23,823 nucleotides of DNA, taken from a virus. This document shows, piece after piece, positions 1-6,512 of this stretch (position 1 is its first letter; each line of letters opens with the position of its first letter). The translations under genes were made by a program, and so were the position numbers. Below the pieces are notes generated by a model. That model did not search any database, had not been told where the DNA came from, and worked only from the letters and a program-made list of their open reading frames with translations. The stretch lies in the IMG/VR virus record IMGVR_UViG_3300028843_000271, positions 1 to 23,823 of that record. One strand, 5' to 3'.

Positions 1-50
1 AGAACGAGAGTGGCTGCAATAAGCAGACCGATCATAATTGACTTTTTCAT
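1..50 (-). CDS. Secreted or lipoprotein, N-terminal fragment (cut by window edge)
   Basis: Only the first 16 complete codons are present. They read MKKSIMIGLLIAATLV, a lysine pair followed by a hydrophobic stretch, which is a typical signal peptide start. A good ribosome binding site (AGAGGGG) lies about 10 nt upstream. The start codon follows the stop of the 52-264 gene after a single base, the same TAA-N-ATG spacing seen at other junctions here. Because the next two upstream genes are lipoproteins of the same style, this is probably a further member of the cassette, but the lipobox cysteine, if any, is outside the window. Function is unknown. Confidence 0.6.
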   Translation of the reverse strand, partial: MKKSIMIGLLIAATLV

Positions 51-51
51 A

Positions 52-264
52 TTAACATTTCCCCTCTGCACGACTCTCGACTGAACACTCACCTTCGCTG
101 TTTGTTCCAACAGGTTGAGTGGTTGAATCAGGTAGACTTACCTGAGTGCCTGAACTGCCATCTGCAATAATAGTACCGCTTCCTGATGCGGAGTATGAAT
201 CACCCCCACAGGCCGCAAGTGTGAGTGTGCTGGCAAATACCAAAAAATACATAATTTTCTTCAT
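52..264 (-). CDS. Small predicted lipoprotein (70 aa)
   Basis: The start chosen is the ATG at 264. It follows a strong ribosome binding site (GAGGAAT) and begins MKKIMYFLVFASTLTLAAC, a lysine-led hydrophobic signal peptide ending in the lipobox LAAC (Cys19). A longer frame reaches back to 390 but would run through the upstream lipoprotein gene and bury the signal peptide. The residue after Cys is Gly, not Asp, so outer-membrane sorting is expected under the +2 rule. The mature part is short, rich in Ser, Gly and Thr, and carries two Cys near its end. I recognise no domain. Position after the tail fibre genes allows a lysis (outer-membrane spanin), host-interaction or superinfection-exclusion role; none is shown by sequence. 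Confidence 0.75.
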   Translation of the reverse strand: MKKIMYFLVFASTLTLAACGGDSYSASGSGTIIADGSSGTQVSLPDSTTQPVGTNSEGECSVESRAEGKC

Positions 265-265
265 C

Positions 266-466
266 TTAATTCCTCGTTGCTGAAGTATAGCGAAATTGGG
301 CTGTGTTCTTACACACGACTTTGACTGTGTTCTTATAGACGTTGTCAATGGTGGAGATCCCACCATTGTTCTGACAATATCCTTCAGCACGGGTTATATC
401 GTTCTGAGACATCGTGGTTGCGCATCCAGCTAAAAATAGCAGGGGTGCTATTGCTAGGGTTTTCAT
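266..466 (-). CDS. Small predicted lipoprotein (66 aa)
   Basis: The protein starts MKTLAIAPLLFLAGC, a short signal peptide with a clear LAGC lipobox (Cys15), followed by Ala-Thr-Thr, so an outer-membrane lipoprotein is likely. The ribosome binding site TGAGGAAG is well placed. The mature part has two further Cys (in AEGYCQNN and VVCKNTA) that could form a disulphide. A short KNT-V/A motif occurs twice (KNTVKVVCKNTAQ). Small phage lipoproteins with a Cys pair and an NNGG segment like this are common but unassigned. The stop is separated from the next start by one base, so the genes are translated together. Confidence 0.8.
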   Translation of the reverse strand: MKTLAIAPLLFLAGCATTMSQNDITRAEGYCQNNGGISTIDNVYKNTVKVVCKNTAQFRYTSATRN

Positions 467-580
467 TTTACTTCCTCATAGTTAAAGTTAATGCGCCTGT
501 GGTTGTAGCACAGACGACTTGCTGTTTTATCGCCACAGCCATAGGCGCTTCATGAGGAAGTCTTTACAGAGGACTACCCC
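467..580 (-). other. Intergenic segment with an imperfect hairpin
   Basis: This is the only real gap in the lipoprotein cassette. It contains a long imperfect hairpin at 493-548. GCGCCT at 493-498 pairs with AGGCGC at 543-548, and CTGTGG at 497-502 pairs with CCACAG at 533-538. The two helices share bases, so one must be bulged. No T-tract follows on either strand, so it does not look like an intrinsic terminator. It may stabilise or separate the downstream part of the message. No sigma70-type promoter is visible in it. A 24-codon frame (468-542) lacks a ribosome binding site. Confidence 0.4.
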
Positions 581-748
581 TTAATTCTCTAATACCTTGC
601 CACCGGCATTTGTACATTCTACATGGCTCAGCAAAATCGTCTGTGACTTTTTTACGCAGTTGATAGGCTCGTTACTATCAACTGTAACCGTCTGTGTTAC
701 GCAAGCAGTTACGATTAGCGAGCCGATCACAATCATTACCCATTTCAT
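581..748 (-). CDS. Small predicted lipoprotein (55 aa)
   Basis: This short gene is easily missed. Its ATG (746-748) overlaps the TGA stop of the upstream gene as ATGA, a classic coupled start. It encodes MKWVMIVIGSLIVTAC, a signal peptide with lipobox VTAC (Cys16), followed by a short mature chain with two more Cys (INCVKK and VECTNAGG), and ends ...KVLEN. The residue after the lipobox Cys is Val, so outer-membrane sorting is expected. The mature part resembles the 266-466 product in style: small, a Cys pair, an Asn/Gly-rich end. The two could be diverged duplicates, but similarity is too low to claim by eye. Function is unknown; an o-spanin-like role is possible from size and position. Confidence 0.75.
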   Translation of the reverse strand: MKWVMIVIGSLIVTACVTQTVTVDSNEPINCVKKSQTILLSHVECTNAGGKVLEN

Positions 749-1197
749 GTGTGAATGCCATAATATATAGCCATTTCATCTGCCACTCTCTCTTTCATAG
801 TGGGGCAATGGATAGGCTTGTTTAGCCGGTATGCAATGAAACTCCCAGCACCTACAACAACTCCCGCGATAGGATTAGCGCCAGCAATCATTGCAATATT
901 CCAGCCACTCGCTGCGTATGTCACCGTGTTGATAACCTTCTCAAGTTGTACACCTTCTTCGCACGGCCTAGTATCTGCGTACTTTGTCACACCATACTTA
1001 ACAGGAAGCAATGCTAAACCTAGGGGATTACCTTCTGTAAAACCTTGAGATAATGCAACAGCGGTTGTACCTATATCCACACCTTGAGCTGTAGCGACTG
1101 ACTTACCATAAGAGGTAGCGCAAGCAGAGACAGCCATTGCAACTATAGCAATCACCATCCATCTGGTTGCGTCAATCATTTCAGCTCGGTGCTTCAT
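745..1197 (-). CDS. Predicted lipoprotein with a hydrophobic C-terminal half (150 aa)
   Basis: I chose the ATG at 1197, which overlaps the TGA of the tail gene as ATGA; an upstream in-frame GTG at 1206 would only add three residues. The protein has a charged N-terminus, then TRWMVIAIVAMAVSAC (lipobox VSAC, Cys26). Next comes a stretch around residues 41-58 with the pattern D-x-x-T-T then G-x-x-E-x-N-P, seen in small membrane proteins of the DUF5658 type. A Gly/Ala-rich hydrophobic segment at about 92-124 could form one or two membrane spans. Two further Cys lie at 79 and 131. Possible roles include lysis (holin-like or spanin-like) or envelope modification; none is proven. Confidence 0.75.
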   Translation of the reverse strand: MKHRAEMIDATRWMVIAIVAMAVSACATSYGKSVATAQGVDIGTTAVALSQGFTEGNPLGLALLPVKYGVTKYADTRPCEEGVQLEKVINTVTYAASGWNIAMIAGANPIAGVVVGAGSFIAYRLNKPIHCPTMKERVADEMAIYYGIHT

Positions 1198-3836
1198 AAC
1201 CCCCACTTCACCATTAACTCTTGACGGATAGAAGCCTGCCTGTTCACACTAACTTCTCGATTATACAGCCTGAATTCTGCAAACTCACAATCAGTGAACA
1301 GTGAATAACTGCCTGTAAGTATCCTTGCACCTAATGCAAATAGTTGAGGCTTGATTAATCCTTCATCAGATACGGTATCAGTAACAGTCTGCACACCATT
1401 GACGTAAGCAGTTGCTACACCTGTATCGTAATTAACCGTCATCTCGAATAGTGCGAACTGGTTAGGATCAGGGAATGCTGAAGTCAGAGATAAGCCATCA
1501 CCACCTGCCTCTCTAATCATTATCGCCTTGCCTTGATCGCCTGAACCGCTATGAACCAGAAAACCAAAACCATTAATCGCATCCCAATCATTACCACCAG
1601 TATCAGCGCAGGTAATCAATCCACCATTATTCAGATGTGTTCCATAAGTCATCACAGCGTAGAATGAAAAGTTCCTCATTTCAGGCGTGAATGCACCTGT
1701 CATCACATTGCCAACACCGTCGAACTTAATCGTACCTAATCCGTTCTGGTTGTTGGCGTTGTATGTGGGTGAGTCGGTAGAGGTTAGAAAGCCTAGCGTT
1801 TTTACTGCATCGCCATCGTTTAGTGTAAGTGTTGAGGTATCCAGCGCAATATCAGGGTCAATGATTATCTCGTCATCGGTTAGGTCACCTGTTTGTACTG
1901 TGATATTGCCGATGTTACTATTAATATAGTCGTTTGTCGAAGTACCTGAGCCTATGCTCAAAAATTCCTTAGGGTTTACCAAATCTCCAGTAGCTGCTGG
2001 ATTATCTGCCTTTCCTGCTCCATCTAGCCAAGCGGATATCCCTGTTGTGCGCGAATATCTTACTTTTGTCTCAATACGCCCAGATGTCGGCGCACCTGTT
2101 AATGTTGCGGTCTCTAATCCAGAAGCCGCAGTATTTTTAGCGCAGAATACCCTTGAGACACTCCCCGTATATATTCTAATGCTATCGCCTAAGCCTCCTA
2201 CAAGGTTCAATAGATCTTTATTAGAAGGCCAGTCCCAAGCGTATAAATCGCACGAAAGAATAAAATCATTCACAACACCCGCAGGCCAAGCAACTTGTAC
2301 GTCATCAGCGAGCCTTGTAGCAGCAGCACCGTTGGTGAATATTAGTGGTGTTGGGTATGACTTGAGTTCTGTTTGTGCATATTTTACATATAAGTTAAAT
2401 CCTGTCTGCCCAGTATTCTGATGAAATCCGTTATGAGATGCTAGGCCTGTGGACGCTTCAGTAAATTCAACATCAGTCCATTCCTCACCCACAGTAATGT
2501 CAGGTGATAGTGTTGATGATTGTCCTAATCTTAGTCTAAATGTAGCGATTGTATTTTTTGCCCTCACTCGGACTTTTATTGTGTAAGTATCTGTTGTTAG
2601 CGGTAGATTAGCATCACACGCATACCCACTGGCTGAGCTATTATCAACTGTAATCTCGTGCGAGTTATCAGGGCCTAGTCCTATATATGATCCCCCGTTA
2701 AGATACGCCCATTGGCTAAGATCATGTGAATAGTTGATTAAATTCTCACTCTCCTCCCACACCGCCAGCCTTTTCATAGTCCCGCCAGCATCTACACCTT
2801 CGATGCCGAGGTAAACACCCGCAGCTTCATGCACTACGCCATTAGCATCAACACTATTACCGTTAGTTGTGTCGAAGTATCGAACGGGTATATCGTGGTC
2901 GGAACAGGCTGAGTCGTTGGGGGATACGAATTCTGATACTTCAGATGTTTTAGTGATTGAAAATTCTTTAATGTAGAAATCAACTTTGTCTGCTGTACCC
3001 TGCCCGCCGCGTAGTCTTACGCCGAAGTTAACAGTGCCATCAAACGCGCCATTACTAAACACCGCATATCTAGCCCATTGGTCGGTAATCGTTATATTCT
3101 GACTGCCACCTGTAGGCAGGATTAGTTGCACGACAGCCGATGTTCCGACTGCTAGTTTCATCCAGCAAGAATGGTAAAACTTATCTCCTGTTTTGACTGC
3201 TACCGCATTACGCCTTATCGCAATATCTCCAGTTGCTGTTCCTCCATTAAGATTTAAAACAACACGACTTTGTTGCCCGTCAAAGGTAACGGAATCAATA
3301 GTTGCTGTGCCAGCAATAGAGTCAGTCCAAGGCCTAGCCTCCCCCACTTCGTCTGTATCTCTTAAGTCACTATTGAATGTCGCTAGTTCTTCAACCCGCC
3401 GAGCACCCTCAAACCCAAACTCATGCGGCAATGTCTCAATCACATTATCTTCAAAATCTGTGACGCTACTTGGTGAGTTGCGGGATAGTGTGGCGTGTTG
3501 TTTTAACGGGCTACGGTCGTAGCGGTCAATCAACAAAGGCAGGTAACACATAAAGCTACCGTCTGGTATAGTAGATGAAGCCCCACACCAATAAGACCTC
3601 CATCTGTCTGATAAGTTTTTCCCCGTCACCCCTTGGTCTCCAAGCCAATTGAACCAGCGGTCATTTATGTGACCAGTAGGGACATTGTGGCGGTCCAGAA
3701 AGTCATGTTGGGCTGAACTAAGATTCTTTGATACATCGCCAGATAACTTTAGCCAATCTAAGAATAGATCATCTATGTGACCCTGCCCGAATAAAGACTC
3801 TAGCTGGAACAGCTTACAGTCGTTGACACTAGACAT
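1194..3836 (-). CDS. Tail fibre / receptor-binding protein with lectin-like domains (880 aa)
   Basis: The N-terminus carries two copies of a motif 36 residues apart: GHIDDLFLDWLKLSGDVSKN (19-38) and GHINDRWFNWLGDQGVTGKN (55-74), each followed by an LS-x-x-x-x-x-F/Y segment. Such motifs occur in phage tail adaptor regions. Residues of about 150-295 and 355-495 look like beta-sandwich carbohydrate-binding modules; the second begins ENLINYSHDLSQWAYLNG, typical of CBM-like starts. Residues of about 510-655 and 690-880 look like LamG/concanavalin-type folds. The last ends EFRLYNREVSVNRQ, a signature of LamG domains in tail proteins. The likely role is host glycan recognition at the tail. The start has a GGAG site and overlaps the 3829-4428 gene by 8 nt. 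Confidence 0.8.
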   Translation of the reverse strand: MSSVNDCKLFQLESLFGQGHIDDLFLDWLKLSGDVSKNLSSAQHDFLDRHNVPTGHINDRWFNWLGDQGVTGKNLSDRWRSYWCGASSTIPDGSFMCYLPLLIDRYDRSPLKQHATLSRNSPSSVTDFEDNVIETLPHEFGFEGARRVEELATFNSDLRDTDEVGEARPWTDSIAGTATIDSVTFDGQQSRVVLNLNGGTATGDIAIRRNAVAVKTGDKFYHSCWMKLAVGTSAVVQLILPTGGSQNITITDQWARYAVFSNGAFDGTVNFGVRLRGGQGTADKVDFYIKEFSITKTSEVSEFVSPNDSACSDHDIPVRYFDTTNGNSVDANGVVHEAAGVYLGIEGVDAGGTMKRLAVWEESENLINYSHDLSQWAYLNGGSYIGLGPDNSHEITVDNSSASGYACDANLPLTTDTYTIKVRVRAKNTIATFRLRLGQSSTLSPDITVGEEWTDVEFTEASTGLASHNGFHQNTGQTGFNLYVKYAQTELKSYPTPLIFTNGAAATRLADDVQVAWPAGVVNDFILSCDLYAWDWPSNKDLLNLVGGLGDSIRIYTGSVSRVFCAKNTAASGLETATLTGAPTSGRIETKVRYSRTTGISAWLDGAGKADNPAATGDLVNPKEFLSIGSGTSTNDYINSNIGNITVQTGDLTDDEIIIDPDIALDTSTLTLNDGDAVKTLGFLTSTDSPTYNANNQNGLGTIKFDGVGNVMTGAFTPEMRNFSFYAVMTYGTHLNNGGLITCADTGGNDWDAINGFGFLVHSGSGDQGKAIMIREAGGDGLSLTSAFPDPNQFALFEMTVNYDTGVATAYVNGVQTVTDTVSDEGLIKPQLFALGARILTGSYSLFTDCEFAEFRLYNREVSVNRQASIRQELMVKWGL

Positions 3837-4428
3837 TGTTTTTCTCCATTATTTCCGCCACAGCACTCTTTGCAGATTCTACTGCAGCGGAGGTTATCAC
3901 TTCTATTGCAAATTTTTCAGCTTTTGCTTTTCTGGATGCTATTTCGGCTCTTTCCCTTGCGTTGTTTGCCTCGACTTCATCCTGCTCTGCTTTATATGCC
4001 AATGCCTTTTCATGGCCCAATAAAGCAACAGTCAAGTTCCTCTCAGCATCGTTGGCGTCCACAACGGAAGACACATAATCCATATTGTCCAGTTCCGCAG
4101 TAATGATGTCTTTTTGGTTTTCCATCTTGTCCACTTGATCTATTAACCCTTCGATGGAATCCGATAGATTATCAAGAGCAATATTGTACCTTGATACTGA
4201 ACGTTTGATCATCCTTACTTTAGCTTTCATGGCCTTGCATTCAGATTCCGCAGAAACCAATGAATTTTTGGACTCTATTACCTTTTCACATGCTACTGCA
4301 AGCTCCCCTGTGGGCATGAATCCTTTTACAATATCTTCAGTTGTATGTAGCCTGATAGATATGTCTTTAATGGACATACCATCTAAGTGTAGTGTTCCTA
4401 GAAGTTTTATTTGGTCTTGTCTTAACAT
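3829..4428 (-). CDS. Coiled-coil protein with an HTH-like N-terminus (199 aa)
   Basis: Residues of about 4-37 (QDQIKLLGTLHLDGMSIKDI onward, then SIRLHTTEDIVKGFM) read like a helix-turn-helix: helix, MSIKDIS turn, second helix. The remainder (about 45-190) is charged and helical with long heptad-like stretches (for example KAMKAKVRMIKRSV and NNARERAEIASRKAKAEKF), consistent with a coiled coil. It lies between two tail fibre genes with an AGGA ribosome binding site and overlaps the next gene, so it is part of the late operon. It might be a tail fibre assembly chaperone or an elongated virion protein; the HTH-like part may instead be a non-DNA-binding helical hairpin. I do not recognise a named family. 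Confidence 0.7.
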   Translation of the reverse strand: MLRQDQIKLLGTLHLDGMSIKDISIRLHTTEDIVKGFMPTGELAVACEKVIESKNSLVSAESECKAMKAKVRMIKRSVSRYNIALDNLSDSIEGLIDQVDKMENQKDIITAELDNMDYVSSVVDANDAERNLTVALLGHEKALAYKAEQDEVEANNARERAEIASRKAKAEKFAIEVITSAAVESAKSAVAEIMEKNNV

Positions 4429-4442
4429 GTCCTGTTCCTGTT

Positions 4443-6020
4443 CTAAGTTAATATGTCACCGAGGCGTTCTATATATAGCACACTTTGATCATCTGCGGAG
4501 TTCAACGTACATGGGGCGTTTTTAGCCAATGCAAGCAAGTAACAATAATCGCCTTCCTTTACATTAACGATATGCACCAAACCTATTGTTTCATTCGCAA
4601 GTGGTTCTATGGTTCTATTGGCCGCAGCCTTTTCTTTAAGCGTCAAATCAGCATTATGTACATCAAGTTCAAGACCAAGGGCGGTTGCCGTTCCAGAGTC
4701 GGTAGACGTAGCCCTAATATGAACAGTCATAGAATACCTGCCTGATTCTGTGAATGTATATTCTTCTACTCCATTATCAAATATGTTAGTGCCATACAGC
4801 AATTTGTCCATGGAAAGAGTTGCTGTTGAGTTTGCCACCAAGGCCTTATCGGCGCTAAAACCATATCCACTAGTGTCACCTATGGTCGGAGTAATAGAGC
4901 CACCTGCGGCACTATGAGCCATTAAGTCCCAGTCAGCACTAACTGATAACTCTTGGAAGGCAACATAAAGTCCATATGCGTAATTGCCATCATTGGGCTG
5001 TAAGCTATTGTCTATGTATAGTTCTGTGGAAATTGTAGCAAAGGAAGGCTGACCAGTTAGGTAATAATCCTGTGATTCAAAATATTCATTGACCTCATTC
5101 AATAATACATCTACGCTTATATCAGCTGTTTTTCCATCCCTTACATCTCTACTCTGTGAAGTTGTTGTGATGGCATAAACAGTGTAAGCTGCATTATCCA
5201 CATTAATACTGGATATTTTAGCTTCAATGTATCTATCTGGTGAACCCTCTTCGTTGATTAGCAGTATGCTACCCACAGGGACTCCTCTCAGTTCAGCAGT
5301 CCTGTCTGTGCCAGTAAGGTCGTTGTGGCTAATGGCCATTACTGTAGGGAACTGTGAGTCATCATAGGCAACCTCTTGGTTACCAACAGTTGTAACATCT
5401 GCAGTTATTACTGTATCCCACTTACCTTCTATTTTTTCTTGAGGATCTGACCTATAATATTCAAAGGTAAATTCTATAGTCTGTCCGGCCTTGTAAGTTA
5501 GTTCTGTTGACTTAATAAGATTCCACACACCAGCGTCTAAAATAAAGCCTGTTTGTATAATTACCTCGCCTGTGCCCAGATTAGTCATGGTCAGTCTGGT
5601 CTCGGTATCTAGATTAAAGAAGGGTACCTTAATATAAAATTGTAGAAAAGAACCATCTACCTTTGTGACAATAGATGTTACAGTCTTAATTGTACCGTAG
5701 GCCGCATTCTCAGTAAAGGCAACTGTTGGGTCTAAAGAATTCTGCACAGCGCCAATATTCTTAGGGGCAAGGTCATCAGATGTTGCCTTATTAGTTATGC
5801 CCAACCAACCATCTTGGGTGGCCATGACATTTTTTACCTTCTCACCACTTGCCCATGCCCCATGCCAAGATATTCCATTGATTGAAGTCAGCAAGTCAGC
5901 AAAGGTTATCTTTTTGGTCTGGTCTGGGGAATCAGCAGGTTGTATCTCTAATTCATCTGCATCGACAGCTGACGATACTGGAACAAGTTCCCTTATGAAC
6001 TTGGGTATGATAGTAGACAT
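4443..6020 (-). CDS. Tail fibre / virion surface protein, C1q-like end (525 aa)
   Basis: The start (MSTIIPKFIRELVPVSSAVD) shares its A with the TAA of the small gene upstream (TAATG). The first hundred residues contain DELEIQPADSPDQTKKITFA and a GISWHGAWASG segment, the style of phage tail fibre N-termini that mention sequence-adjacent trimer modules. The middle (about 100-330) is Thr/Val-rich beta structure. The last about 120 residues (from about 405; TFTESGRYSMTVHIRA, then GLVHIVNVKEGDYCYLLA) look like a C1q/TNF-type jelly roll, a common trimeric receptor-binding tip in phages. The likely role is a side or main tail fibre, working with the 1194-3836 product. The assignment rests on architecture, not on a recognised homologue. 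Confidence 0.7.
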   Translation of the reverse strand: MSTIIPKFIRELVPVSSAVDADELEIQPADSPDQTKKITFADLLTSINGISWHGAWASGEKVKNVMATQDGWLGITNKATSDDLAPKNIGAVQNSLDPTVAFTENAAYGTIKTVTSIVTKVDGSFLQFYIKVPFFNLDTETRLTMTNLGTGEVIIQTGFILDAGVWNLIKSTELTYKAGQTIEFTFEYYRSDPQEKIEGKWDTVITADVTTVGNQEVAYDDSQFPTVMAISHNDLTGTDRTAELRGVPVGSILLINEEGSPDRYIEAKISSINVDNAAYTVYAITTTSQSRDVRDGKTADISVDVLLNEVNEYFESQDYYLTGQPSFATISTELYIDNSLQPNDGNYAYGLYVAFQELSVSADWDLMAHSAAGGSITPTIGDTSGYGFSADKALVANSTATLSMDKLLYGTNIFDNGVEEYTFTESGRYSMTVHIRATSTDSGTATALGLELDVHNADLTLKEKAAANRTIEPLANETIGLVHIVNVKEGDYCYLLALAKNAPCTLNSADDQSVLYIERLGDILT

Positions 6021-6199
6021 TACGCGACTCTCCTATATGTATTTATTTCGGTTGCCCTATATTCATCAAATGCAGAACGTCTTCCGTCTATGACTGTTGC
6101 GCTTCCACAGAAGCTGATATTTTGACCTCGCACCTGAGTCTTCATCAAGTTTGATCCTTTAAGAACTTGGCTCACGGAGGATAATATGCATTTAGGCAT
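6020..6199 (-). CDS. Small conserved-looking protein of unknown function (59 aa)
   Basis: This gene fills an otherwise empty 170-base gap. The ATG at 6199 lies inside the end of the 6192-6512 gene (8-nt overlap), and its TAA shares a base with the next ATG (TAATG). A GGTGA element upstream could serve as ribosome binding site. The protein begins MPKCILSSVSQVLKGSNLMK and ends with a basic segment (DGRRSAFDEYRATEINTYRR). Both junctions are of the coupled type used throughout the operon, which is the main evidence that it is real. It sits between the ejection protein/Ig-like pair and a tail fibre, so a small virion or assembly protein is the natural guess. Confidence 0.75.
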   Translation of the reverse strand: MPKCILSSVSQVLKGSNLMKTQVRGQNISFCGSATVIDGRRSAFDEYRATEINTYRRVA

Positions 6200-6512
6200 T
6201 TACGGTCACCGTAACGTCAGCGTTTATTGTTTCTTTAGAACCATCTGCATGTATAACATCTAACTCAAGCACATATTCACCTTCTACTGTAGTGTCTGAT
6301 GGTAAAATATAATAGTACCAATGGAAAGTGCTGAAATTGGGGTTATTTGAAGCACCATCATATCTGACCACAGGACCAGTAAAAGGACCAGAATTAGAAC
6401 CGTTGGCTAGTAACGAAACTGCCATGCCGTTGGTGTCAACATCTCCCTTATATGTGATTACGCCCCTTATATCAGGATAGGTATCATCTACCTTATATAT
6501 GAATAAGCTCAT
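6192..6512 (-). CDS. Small beta-sandwich (Ig-like) virion protein (106 aa)
   Basis: The start overlaps the upstream stop as ATGA. The protein is almost entirely beta-type: DTYPDIRGVITYKGDVDTNG, then a variable loop, then STFHWYYYILPSDTTVEGEY, then VLELDVIHADGSKETI and a TVTVNA end. The pattern of an alternating-hydrophobic strand set closing in EGEYxLELDVxxADG resembles BppU N-terminal-like or Ig-like domains on phage tails and neck fibres, where an upper baseplate or collar part anchors other fibres. Its place directly before the fibre genes supports a structural adaptor role. The family call is by fold impression only. Confidence 0.65.
   Translation of the reverse strand: MSLFIYKVDDTYPDIRGVITYKGDVDTNGMAVSLLANGSNSGPFTGPVVRYDGASNNPNFSTFHWYYYILPSDTTVEGEYVLELDVIHADGSKETINADVTVTVNA

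Noticed and set aside
326-348. TTGACA-like -35 in the 266-466 gene
   Set aside because: No -10 at the proper spacing.
468-542. 24-codon minus-strand frame ending one base before the 266-466 start
   Set aside because: No ribosome binding site or signal peptide; lies in the hairpin.
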